A stretch of DNA of 64,000 nucleotides, from contig DASRDU010000083.1 of assembly GCA_035652435.1 (NCBI GenBank), positions 34,210 through 98,209 of the forward strand. The letters are read 5' to 3'. The DNA comes from DASRDU01 sp035652435 (GTDB lineage Bacteria; Acidobacteriota; Blastocatellia; RBC074). Position numbers and translations under genes: made by a program. Under the pieces are notes generated by a model. That model worked only from the letters and a program-made list of their open reading frames with translations, did no database searches and was not told the DNA's origin. Positions 1 to 9,460 of this stretch are shown piece after piece; the stretch's first letter is position 1, and every line of letters starts with the position of its first letter.

Positions 1-1
1 G

Positions 2-964
2 CTGGCCGGGCTGGCGCTCTTCGTTTACGTCATCCGGCAGGCCGGGTCGCAGGAACTGCTGACCCGGGTGCGCTCAATCGGGCCGGGTTTTCTGTGGATC
101 ATCTTCATTTCCGGCCTGCGGCCCGCGGTGAGGGCCTGGGCGTGGCTGCGGTGCATGTCGGCGGCGGATCGGCGCGTCGGATTTTTCACGGTCTGGCGCG
201 CGCGCCTGATCGGCGATGCAATTGGCAATCTGACGACGGCGGGGCCGCTGCTGGCCGAACCGGCGCGGCTGGTTTTTTTTAGCGGGCGGATGCCTTTCGC
301 GCATGCGGCCTCGTCGCTCTCGGTGGAATTCCTGAGCTACTTCATTTCGTGCTGCGTGATGATGCTCGCGGGGGTGGGCGTGCTGCTCGCCACTTTCGCG
401 CTGAGCCCGTCGCTGCGCCAGGCGAGCCTGCTCGCACTCGGCGCGCTGCTGGTAATTCTGGTCGCGGTGATCGTAGTATTCAGCCGGCGGTGGTCGCCGG
501 TGACGGCCCTGAGAAAACTGATCAGGCGCGTTATCGGGCGCCATCGCTTCGGTCATCAGATTGACCATCAGTTTCATCACCTGCACAAACTGGAAAAACA
601 CATCTTCGATTTTTACCGCCAGCGTCCGCGCGATTTCGCGGCGGTGTGTTTGTGCGAGGCGGGCTTCCACCTGCTCGGCGTGACGGAAATGTGGGTCATG
701 CTGCGGCTGATCGGCGGGCAGCCCGGCTGGGTCGCGTCATTCATTTTTGAAGCGGTCAACCGGCTCATCAATTTTGCATTCGCCTTCGTGCCGGTGAAGG
801 TCGGTGTAGATGAGGCCGGGACCGCGCTGCTTGCGCAGGCCCTCGGCTTCGGGGCGCTGGCCGGCGTGACGATGGCCGTTTATCGCAAGCTGCGGGTTCT
901 GTTCTGGACTCTGCTCGGACTGATTTTTCTGGCACTGCCACATCGCAGACACGAAGTGAAATAA
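2..964 (+). CDS. Flippase-like / lysylphosphatidylglycerol synthase TM-region protein (5' partial)
   Basis: The reading frame is open from the first bases of the window, so the true start lies upstream. A GTG at 68 is internal and unlikely to be the start. The visible part is about 320 residues of alternating hydrophobic helices with short basic loops, the pattern of the UPF0104/AglD-like integral membrane family related to the membrane half of lysylphosphatidylglycerol synthases. The segment GPGFLWIIFISGLRPAVRAW and the late glycine-rich VGVDEAGTALLAQALG segment fit that family. Members are often called flippase-like, but substrates are mostly unknown. It sits 24 bases before another polytopic membrane protein, suggesting an operon. 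The family call is fairly safe. The function is not determined. Confidence 0.75.
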   Translation: MAGLALFVYVIRQAGSQELLTRVRSIGPGFLWIIFISGLRPAVRAWAWLRCMSAADRRVGFFTVWRARLIGDAIGNLTTAGPLLAEPARLVFFSGRMPFAHAASSLSVEFLSYFISCCVMMLAGVGVLLATFALSPSLRQASLLALGALLVILVAVIVVFSRRWSPVTALRKLIRRVIGRHRFGHQIDHQFHHLHKLEKHIFDFYRQRPRDFAAVCLCEAGFHLLGVTEMWVMLRLIGGQPGWVASFIFEAVNRLINFAFAFVPVKVGVDEAGTALLAQALGFGALAGVTMAVYRKLRVLFWTLLGLIFLALPHRRHEVK

Positions 965-988
965 GGCACCCTTCAGATAAATCTCCTG

Positions 989-2617
989 ATGGAGAGTGAC
1001 TATTCACAATCAGACGCAATGCCCGGGATGGCGATCAGCCAGTCGCGGTCGCTCGTGATGCCGCTGCTCACCATTCTCTGTATCGCCGGCATTGCCATCC
1101 TGATCATCAGCTTCAACGGCGGCATCGGCGTGGGCATTTCAAATCATGTCGGGCTGCTGCCCGTCGTGCGTCGGATACTCAACCCCGACTACCTGCCCGG
1201 CGATTTCAACATCTCGTTGCGCATTTATCATCACCGCGTCTTTGCTTACCTGCTCGCCGGGCTGTCCTGGCTCGCGGGCGAAGAGCGCGGGATCGTCTTT
1301 CTGCATCTCGTCGGGGCTGCGCTGTTGTCAGCGTCGCTCTGGTATCTGTGCCGCGTGCTGCGACTCCCGCTCACGGGTTATCTGGCCGCCGGGTTGTTTC
1401 TGGCGACCGGGTTCCTGTGGACGGGCTCGGGGCTCGAAGAGAACACCTTCGTCGGCAACACCGAAATCCAGCCGCCGCTCTTCGCCCACTCATTCGTGCT
1501 GCTGGCGGCGGCCTTTTTATTACAGTCACGATACCGGCCCGCGGCCTTCTGCGCCGGGATGGCGGTGATATTCCACCTGCAGATCGGGGTGATCTGCACG
1601 CTGATGATCGCGCCGTTTTATCTGGTCAGGCTGAAATCGTTCGGCGTTCGCGAAACCGTCAGGATCGCGGCGCTCTATCTGCTCCCGGCCTCGCCCGCGA
1701 TCCTTCACCTGCTGGAGATGATGCGGCAGGGTCTGCTCAGGCCCGCTTCGAGCAGCTACTCACTGGCTTATTACATTGACTTCCGCCACCCTCACCATTT
1801 CGAACTGATGTCGGCAGCGCATGCCCTGTGGGTCGGCGGGTACGTGCTTGTGCAGGCGGCGGTGTGGTACTGGTTGCGGCGCACGAAGCGTGATGAAGCA
1901 CGGCTGGCCGGGGGGTTGCTCGTGATGAGCCTCACGCTGGTCGCGCTGGCGCTCGTCCATTTCACCGACTACTACATCATCAAAAACGACAAGATTGCCA
2001 ACATCCAGTTCATTCGCCTGAGCCCGCTCGTCACGGTCTTCGGCGCGCTCTGCCTGATCCTGCTCGCGAACGTACTCGCGCGGCAGGGGCCCCGGCGCGG
2101 CGGCAGGGCGTGGCTCCCCGGCCTCGTCAACGCCTGCCTGATCCTGCTCGCCCTCGGCTGGGGCACTTACGCAACCGCCAGAGATCCTGATCGGGAGTTT
2201 CACCCCGGCGTGACGCGCTACTCCGAACGGAAGCAGGACTGGGTGAGGATCTGCAACTGGATCAAAGCCAATGGCCCGCGTGAGACGGTCTATCTGACGC
2301 CCCCTGGGAACGACGGCTTCACCGCGCTGACAGACCGCTCGAACGTCGTGGAATTCAAGATCAACCCCGACGGGGCGCTTTACCTGACAGAATGGTTCGA
2401 GAGGTTGAAAGACCTGACCGGCGGGAAGCTCGCGTCTGACCGCGGTCTCAAAAATCGCAAGCCGCTCAACAACGCCTACGCCGAACTCAGTGCCGAACAA
2501 CTGATCGCGCTCGGTGCAAAGTACCACGCCGGTTACGCTGTGCTGCCGAAGGCGTCAAAAGTAAATTTTGAAACGCTCCACGAGAACAACGGATTCCGAC
2601 TCGTCAAATTGCCATGA
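989..2617 (+). CDS. Polytopic membrane protein, DUF6798-like
   Basis: This 542-residue protein has about ten hydrophobic segments between residues 20 and 400, then a soluble C-terminal domain of about 140 residues. The tail has a W-x-x-I-C-N-W start, a TPPGNDGF segment and a DRSNVVEFK segment, which resembles DUF6798-type membrane proteins; I make this match from memory with moderate certainty. The topology resembles GT-C type glycosyltransferases, but I see no clear catalytic DXD in the first loop. The last codons overlap the start of the fucosidase gene by four bases (ATGA), so the two are probably translationally coupled. A role in envelope polysaccharide handling is inference from context. 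Confidence 0.7.
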   Translation: MESDYSQSDAMPGMAISQSRSLVMPLLTILCIAGIAILIISFNGGIGVGISNHVGLLPVVRRILNPDYLPGDFNISLRIYHHRVFAYLLAGLSWLAGEERGIVFLHLVGAALLSASLWYLCRVLRLPLTGYLAAGLFLATGFLWTGSGLEENTFVGNTEIQPPLFAHSFVLLAAAFLLQSRYRPAAFCAGMAVIFHLQIGVICTLMIAPFYLVRLKSFGVRETVRIAALYLLPASPAILHLLEMMRQGLLRPASSSYSLAYYIDFRHPHHFELMSAAHALWVGGYVLVQAAVWYWLRRTKRDEARLAGGLLVMSLTLVALALVHFTDYYIIKNDKIANIQFIRLSPLVTVFGALCLILLANVLARQGPRRGGRAWLPGLVNACLILLALGWGTYATARDPDREFHPGVTRYSERKQDWVRICNWIKANGPRETVYLTPPGNDGFTALTDRSNVVEFKINPDGALYLTEWFERLKDLTGGKLASDRGLKNRKPLNNAYAELSAEQLIALGAKYHAGYAVLPKASKVNFETLHENNGFRLVKLP

Positions 2618-4251
2618 CCAGTAAGAAATTCCGGAACAGCTTAATCACTCTGCTGATCTGCTTCGTGACCCTGGCGCACGGGGTCGCTTACTCCCAGCAC
2701 ACGCCCGGCAACAGGCCCGAACGGGTCGAATGGTTCCGTGACCTTGGCTTCGGGATGTTCATCCACTGGAACGTTGACGGCACGCTCGGCGGGGTGATCA
2801 GTCATTCGATGGTCGGCGCTTCGGATGATTACCTGAAACGTTACGTCGAATTCCTGCCGCAGGTCTTCAACCCGCGCAAATACGACCCGGAAGACTGGGC
2901 CGCGCTGGCCAGGCTCGCCGGGATGCAATACGTCGTCTTCACGACCAAACACCACGCGGGCTTCTGCATGTTCGAGACGAAGACGACCGGCTTCAACGTC
3001 ATGAACACGCCTTACGGCAGGGACATCACGAAGCAGCTGGTGAAAGCGTTCCGTGATCAGGGCATCGCCGTCGGCTTTTATTACTCGCCCGATGATTTCC
3101 TGTGGCTCCTGAAAAACGACAAACCCATAGCGCGTGGCCCGCACCCGGGCGTGACGCCGCAGGAGAACCCGGGGCTGATGGATCACGACAAGGCGCAACT
3201 GCGCGAACTGCTGACAAATTACGGGCCGATTGACCTGATGTTTCTTGACGGCCCGGCTGACGGATTGCGCGAATACTGCTGGGAGCTGCAGCCGAACATC
3301 GTCGTCACGCGCGGCGCGATAGCCACGCCGGAGCAGCACATTCCGGGGCTGCCGCTCGAAGGCGCGTGGGAATCATGCCTGACGATGGGCACCGAATGGC
3401 CCTACAAGCCGACGAACGAGACTTACAAGTCGGGGCAGGAACTGATCCGCATCCTGATCGAAACCCGGGCCAGGGGCGGCAACCTCCTGCTCAACGTCGG
3501 CCCGAAGCCTGATGGCGAGCTGCCGATTCAGCAGGAAGACCGGCTGCGCGAAGTCGCGCTCTGGATGTTCGTCAACCGCGAGGCGATTTACGACGCACGG
3601 CCCTGGGTCGTGACCAATGAAGGCGGCGTCTGGTTCACGAAGAGAAAGAACGAAGACACCGTTTACGCCATCGTCACCGACGAATGGAAATTTGGCGAGC
3701 CGAAAACCATCACGCTCAAATCGGTCGAGGCCGCGAAGGAGAGCGCCATCACCGTCCTCGGCCAGACCGGCGAAATCCTCGAATACAAGCCACAGGTCAG
3801 GCCGAGCCTGAAATGGCAGCAGACCGCCGAAGGTTTGCAGATCACCGCGTGGAAGGCCCACCGGCTTTACACCAACTATCAGTGGCCGAACCCGGTCGTC
3901 ATCAAAATCACGCACGCGAAATCCGGCGTCACGCCGCCCAGAGTCGCCACGCTGGCCGGGTCGTGGAACGCCGAAAAGCGCGCTGCCGTGTTGCGGGGCA
4001 GGCTTGAAGACCTGGGCAGAGCCTCTTCAGTCCGGGTCGGCTTTCAGTACCGCATCAAACCTGAAGCCACCGAATTCAACGAACGAAAATGGCAGGAGGC
4101 CGGTCTCACCTTGGTCAACGCCGCCGGGGAATTTTCAACCGAAGTCACGGGCCTTGAGCCGGGCAGACAGTACGAATTCCGCACTGTCGTCAGACACCCG
4201 CTGCTGACTGCGAACGGCAAAGAGCAGACACTGGTCGTGCCCGGCAAATGA
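2614..4251 (+). CDS. Secreted alpha-L-fucosidase (GH29)
   Basis: The product should hydrolyse terminal alpha-L-fucosyl residues from oligo- or polysaccharides. Residues 1-27 form a signal peptide (basic start, then LITLLICFVTLAHGVAYS), so it acts in the periplasm or outside the cell. Residues 36-340 are the GH29 TIM barrel: GFGMFIHW near 45, FTTKHHAGF near 109 with the paired histidines of the fucose site, and LMFLDGPADG near 208. Asp212 in that last motif is the likely nucleophile. The C-terminal 200 residues are beta-rich accessory sequence. Length 545 is normal. It overlaps the upstream gene by ATGA and precedes an amidohydrolase, a sulfatase and an alginate-lyase-like gene, so sulfated, fucose-containing polysaccharide is a plausible substrate. 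Confidence 0.92.
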   Translation: MTSKKFRNSLITLLICFVTLAHGVAYSQHTPGNRPERVEWFRDLGFGMFIHWNVDGTLGGVISHSMVGASDDYLKRYVEFLPQVFNPRKYDPEDWAALARLAGMQYVVFTTKHHAGFCMFETKTTGFNVMNTPYGRDITKQLVKAFRDQGIAVGFYYSPDDFLWLLKNDKPIARGPHPGVTPQENPGLMDHDKAQLRELLTNYGPIDLMFLDGPADGLREYCWELQPNIVVTRGAIATPEQHIPGLPLEGAWESCLTMGTEWPYKPTNETYKSGQELIRILIETRARGGNLLLNVGPKPDGELPIQQEDRLREVALWMFVNREAIYDARPWVVTNEGGVWFTKRKNEDTVYAIVTDEWKFGEPKTITLKSVEAAKESAITVLGQTGEILEYKPQVRPSLKWQQTAEGLQITAWKAHRLYTNYQWPNPVVIKITHAKSGVTPPRVATLAGSWNAEKRAAVLRGRLEDLGRASSVRVGFQYRIKPEATEFNERKWQEAGLTLVNAAGEFSTEVTGLEPGRQYEFRTVVRHPLLTANGKEQTLVVPGK

Positions 4252-4282
4252 CGCCGCCGGCAATTTGATTTTCGGAGAAATC

Positions 4283-5472
<1,190 letters not shown>

Positions 5473-5476
<4 letters not shown>

Positions 5477-6900
5477 CAAGGAAATTGTTCCGACATCTGA
5501 CGACGCTTGTTCTGCTCGCATTGTTCTGCGGCCTGACGACTCCGCCCGCCACGGTTTCCGCCGCCGGGAAAAAGCCGAACATCATCTTCATCCACGCCGA
5601 TGACCTTGGCTATGGCGACCTGAGTTGTTACGGTCAGCAGAAGTTTCGCACGCCGAACATTGACCGGATGGCGAATGAGGGTACGCGCTTCACCGGGTAT
5701 TACGCGGGCAGCACGGTCTGCGCGCCGTCGCGGGCGGCCCTCATGACCGGATTTCACACCGGCCACGCCTGGATTCGCGGCAACGGGGAAATCCCGCTGC
5801 GCCCCGAAGATGTGACGGTGGCCGAGGTGTTGAAGACCGCCGGATACCGGACGGCGGTGATCGGCAAGTGGGGCCTCGGCACGACGGCGACCACAGGGCG
5901 GCCCGACCGGCAGGGCTTTGATGAGTCGTTCGGCTTCCTCGACCACACGCACGCGCACCGGCAATACACGGGCCACCTGTGGAAGAACGGCGAAGTATTT
6001 CCGGTTGATCTGGAGAAGGATTACGCCGGCGACCTGTTCGCTCAGGCCGCACTGGATTTCATCGGCAGAAACAGCCGCCGCCCTTTCTTCCTCTATCTGG
6101 CTTTCACTGTGCCGCACGCCGAGTTGCGCGCGCCGGAAGATTCGATGAAAGAGTACCGGGGCAAATTCCCGGAAACGCCTTTCGTCAACGCCAGAGCCGA
6201 CGCCGTGCCGACAATTCAACCCTCGCCCGAGCGCCTGCCGTCCATCGGCTACCGTTCGCAGCCGACGCCGCGCGCGGCCTTCGCCGCGATGATCACGCGC
6301 ATGGATCGCCATGTCGGAATAATTCTCGCGCGGCTGAAGGAACTGGGGATTGACGACAACACCATCGTCTTTTTCACGAGCGACAACGGCCCGCACAAGG
6401 AAGGCGGCGCCGACCCGGTCTTCTTCAACAGCAACGGCGGCCTGCGCGGCATCAAGCGCGATTTGTACGAAGGCGGCATCCGCGTGCCGATGGTCGTGCG
6501 CTGGCCCGGTCAGATAAAAGCGGGCAGAGTCAGCGATCAGGTCTGGGCTCACTGGGATTTTCTGCCGACCGCTGCCGAACTGGTCGGAGTGAAAGCGCCG
6601 GCGGGTATTGACGGTATTTCGATGCTGCCCGCCCTGCTGGGGAAGAAACAAAAGCAGCACGAGTTTCTGTATTGGGAGTTTTTCGAAAGGGGCTTTGACC
6701 AGGCCGTGCGGATGGGCGACTGGAAGGCCGTGCGTAACGGCGCGGATTCACCGCTCGAACTCTACGACCTCAAAGCTGATCGCGGCGAACAAAATAATGT
6801 CGCCGCAAAGTATCCCGAAATCGTGAAGCGGATCGAAGCTTATCTGAAAACTGCGCGCACCGAATCTGAACAATGGAAGGTCAAAAGGAAGGGCGAGTGA
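5473..6900 (+). CDS. Secreted sulfatase, arylsulfatase A family (formylglycine type)
   Basis: The product should remove sulfate esters, probably from carbohydrate. Residues 1-30 are a signal peptide. The metal-binding start KPNIIFIHADDLGYGDLSCY is present, and the catalytic CAPSR motif begins at Cys83, which must be oxidised to formylglycine by a maturase not encoded in this window. FTSDNGPHKEGG and the late IKRDLYEGGIRVPMVVRWPG region are further S1-family hallmarks. Length 475 is typical. The start codon overlaps the amidohydrolase stop by four bases, implying translational coupling. With the fucosidase and alginate-lyase-like genes it suggests breakdown of a sulfated fucose- or uronate-containing glycan. 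Confidence 0.93.
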
Positions 6901-6914
6901 CTGGCAGGATGATT

Positions 6915-8111
6915 ATGAATCGGCGTTTTTTTATGGGCGCTCTGGCGGGCACGACGGCGGCGGCGCTCATTGATCGGCACGCGGCAATCGCTGCGGCACT
7001 GCCGGCTGACAAGCTTGACCTCAAAAAGCACGAATACGCCCGCGTCATCCGTGCCGCCGACCGGGCGCTGGCCGAACGCCCGGGCAGCGTGACCGCCTCG
7101 CGCAGCGAACGCAGCGCCGGCGGGCCGCACGATTTCTTTTCCGAAGGCGATTACTGGTGGCCCGACCCGAAGAACCCGGGCGGGCCTTACATCCGCCGCG
7201 ACGGGCAGATCAACCCGGACAACTTCAACGACCACCGCCAGGCGATGGTGAAGATGAGCCTCTGCGTGGCGTCACTCACCGCCGGCTGGGTGGTCAGCGG
7301 CGAGAAGCGTTACGCCGAACGTGCGGCGCAGCACCTGCGCGTCTTTTTCCTCGACGAAAAGACTTACATGGCCCCGCACCTGCTCTACGCGCAGGCCATC
7401 AAGGGCGTCACCAAAGGCCGCGGCATCGGCATCATTGATACGATCCACCTGGCCGAAGTCGCGCGGTCAATTCCCGCGCTCGGCAGATCGCGCGCGCTCA
7501 GCAAAGCCGATGAGCAGGGCCTGCATAAGTGGTTCGCCGAGTACCTGAAGTGGATTGACGCGCACCCGAACGGCGCTGAGGAGCGCGCGGCGAAGAACAA
7601 TCACGGGAGCTGCTGGGTGATGCAGGCGGCGGCGTTCGCGCAACTGGTCGGTAACGAAAAGATGATTGAGCGCTGCCGCGAACTGTTCCGCACGAAACTG
7701 ATACCCGACCAGCTGACCGCCGACGGCAGCTTCCCGCTGGAACTGGCCCGCACGCGGCCATACAGCTATTCGCTTTTCAACCTCGACATCCTTGGCATCG
7801 CCTGCCAGATTCTCTCGACGCCGGGCGATGACCTGTGGGGGTTCACTTTGCCCGGCGGCGCGGGGTTGCGGCGCGCGTTCGAATTTCACTACCCGTTCAT
7901 CGCCGACAAATCGCGCTGGCCGTTTGCGAAAGACATCGAACATTTTGACCAGCTGCCGGTGCGGATGCCGTCGCTGCTGTTCGCCGGGATCGCATACAAA
8001 GAGCCGCGCTACATCGAACTGTGGAAGAAGCTGGAGGCTGATCCCGTTGACGCTGAAGTGATCCGCAACTTCCCCGTGCGTCAGCCCGTCCTGTGGGTCA
8101 ACGCAACCTGA
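6915..8111 (+). CDS. Exported alginate lyase family protein
   Basis: This is an alpha/alpha-barrel polysaccharide lyase of the alginate_lyase (PF05426) type. The N-terminus NRRFFMGALAGTTAAALIDR is a Tat-type signal. The start is placed at ATG 6915 because GCAGG at 6904-6908 gives proper spacing; in-frame ATGs also exist at 6873 and 6909. Diagnostic stretches are GDYWWPDP, KNNHGSCWVMQ (Asn-His pair typical of the active site) and LARTRPYSYSLFNL. About 398 residues is normal. Families annotated this way include alginate, glucuronan and other uronate lyases, so the exact polymer is open. It lies 14 bases downstream of the sulfatase stop and shares its orientation. Confidence 0.88.
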   Translation: MNRRFFMGALAGTTAAALIDRHAAIAAALPADKLDLKKHEYARVIRAADRALAERPGSVTASRSERSAGGPHDFFSEGDYWWPDPKNPGGPYIRRDGQINPDNFNDHRQAMVKMSLCVASLTAGWVVSGEKRYAERAAQHLRVFFLDEKTYMAPHLLYAQAIKGVTKGRGIGIIDTIHLAEVARSIPALGRSRALSKADEQGLHKWFAEYLKWIDAHPNGAEERAAKNNHGSCWVMQAAAFAQLVGNEKMIERCRELFRTKLIPDQLTADGSFPLELARTRPYSYSLFNLDILGIACQILSTPGDDLWGFTLPGGAGLRRAFEFHYPFIADKSRWPFAKDIEHFDQLPVRMPSLLFAGIAYKEPRYIELWKKLEADPVDAEVIRNFPVRQPVLWVNAT

Positions 8112-8135
8112 TACTCTGAATTTAAGCCGGCCCCG

Positions 8136-8141
8136 AAGGAG
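8136..8141 (+). promoter_or_regulatory. Strong Shine-Dalgarno site for a 40-residue ORF
   Basis: AAGGAG lies five bases before the ATG at 8147. This is as good a ribosome-binding site as that of the next long gene, and it is the main reason to consider the small ORF real. Confidence 0.5.
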
Positions 8142-8146
8142 AGAAA

Positions 8147-8269
8147 ATGGCGACCATGGAAGCGGATCGAGAAATATCACAGGGCCTGGCGCGCGCTGGC
8201 AAAATAACCGTAGTGGGATTCGAGCGACTGTTGCACAATATGCCCTTCAGTGAATCCGCTGACGGATAA
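8147..8269 (+). CDS. Possible small protein, 40 residues, unknown
   Basis: ATG at 8147 to TAA at 8267-8269 encodes 40 residues starting MATMEADREISQ and ending SESADG. It is preceded by an excellent AAGGAG site and ends 14 bases before the start of the next gene, whose own AAAGGAG is at 8272-8278. It has no signal peptide, no membrane segment and no motif I recognise. Position and ribosome-binding site argue for translation, perhaps as a leader peptide coupled to the downstream gene. The short length and lack of homology argue for caution. Confidence 0.35.
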   Translation: MATMEADREISQGLARAGKITVVGFERLLHNMPFSESADG

Positions 8270-8283
8270 CCAAAGGAGTTCAC

Positions 8284-9321
8284 ATGGCTGACACGACACC
8301 GACCCTTGAGGAATGGCGCAGGTTGTATGCGGCCGCGGCGCGCGTCAAAGAACTCGCCCCGTGGACGTGGATGATGGAGGACGATATTTTCGGCGTGCAG
8401 AACCCCGAGACTGATGAAATCGGCTTCGTCAGCGTGATGGGCAATCTGGGCGAGCATCTGGCCGTCGCGCTCTACCCGGGCGCCGCCGCGCTGTACAAAT
8501 TCCTCGAGCTGGAAGAGGACGCCGAAGACGAGGTCGAGCCGCAGCGGCTGCTCGAAATCCCGCAGCTTCAGGCCTCGTTCGAGGACCGCGAGCAGCTCGA
8601 GAAAAAGGATCGTGACGTGATCAAACAGCTCGGGCTGAAATTTCGCGGGGCGCAGGCGTGGCCACAGTTCCGCAGTTACGAGCCGGGATTCTTCCCCTGG
8701 TACCTGACTGGCGCCGAAGCCCGCTTTCTCGCCTGCGCGCTCGAACAGGTGCCTGAGGTCGCCGCGCGATTCAATGATGACGATTCGCTGCTCTGGCCCG
8801 AAGGCGAGAACGTACTGCTCGTGCGCGCGGCGCGGGAGGATAATGGCGGGCTCGTCTGGGAAGACAAGGTGGTGAGCGTGCCGCCGCCGGAGCCCGAAAT
8901 CATCCCGCTGAAAATGGACCTTCAGGCGCTCGAACGGCTCAAACAGATGCCGCACAGCGACCGCGAGGTTGAAATTGACCTGATCCTGCTGCCGACGCCG
9001 GTGGGCGAGAAGAACGAGCGGCCCTTCTTCCCCTACCTGCTCATGATCGTGGACGGGCAGAGCCGGATGATCGTGGGCAACGAAATGCTCAAAGCGCAGC
9101 CCTCGCTCGAAGCCATGTGGGGGATGGTTCCGGTCAAAGTCGTCCACACCCTCGCCCAGCTCGGCTCCGTCCCCGGCCTCGTGCGCGTCCGCTCTGAATT
9201 ACTGGTCGGCCTGCTCCAGCAGGTTTCCGTCGAGGTTGGCTTCCAGCTCAAACAGTCGCGCGCGCTGCCCGCGATGGATCAGGTGCTGGATTACATGATG
9301 CAGATGACGCCGTTCGGATGA
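8284..9321 (+). CDS. DUF7309/DUF6930-like protein, unknown function
   Basis: A soluble 345-residue protein with no signal peptide. The N-terminal 100 residues (WRRLYAAAARVKELAPWTWM, then a GFVSVMGNLGEH segment) match my memory of DUF7309. The C-terminal 130 residues, with MVDGQSRMIV-like hydrophobic strands and a closing helical stretch, fit DUF6930. These two domains are often found together in proteins with no assigned function. The start at ATG 8284 is supported by AAAGGAG at 8272-8278. Residues 80-90 are acidic. The neighbours do not suggest a specific role. Confidence 0.7.
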   Translation: MADTTPTLEEWRRLYAAAARVKELAPWTWMMEDDIFGVQNPETDEIGFVSVMGNLGEHLAVALYPGAAALYKFLELEEDAEDEVEPQRLLEIPQLQASFEDREQLEKKDRDVIKQLGLKFRGAQAWPQFRSYEPGFFPWYLTGAEARFLACALEQVPEVAARFNDDDSLLWPEGENVLLVRAAREDNGGLVWEDKVVSVPPPEPEIIPLKMDLQALERLKQMPHSDREVEIDLILLPTPVGEKNERPFFPYLLMIVDGQSRMIVGNEMLKAQPSLEAMWGMVPVKVVHTLAQLGSVPGLVRVRSELLVGLLQQVSVEVGFQLKQSRALPAMDQVLDYMMQMTPFG

Positions 9322-9448
9322 GGCCCCGGTCAGGCCCCCAGAATCTGCGGCTTTACTTCGCGATGGCGGTCATGCTCTAATTCGCCCGCTTCAGGGCCAG
9401 CCCCGTTTTTCTTCCTGTTCATCAACGTTGCTTGAAACATCACTCTGC

Positions 9449-9453
9449 GGAGG
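9449..9453 (+). promoter_or_regulatory. Shine-Dalgarno site that selects a GTG start
   Basis: GGAGG lies seven bases before GTG 9461. It favours that start over the in-frame TTG at 9428, which has no comparable site. The resulting protein has a proper lipoprotein signal peptide. Confidence 0.7.
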
Positions 9454-9460
9454 TGTACCA

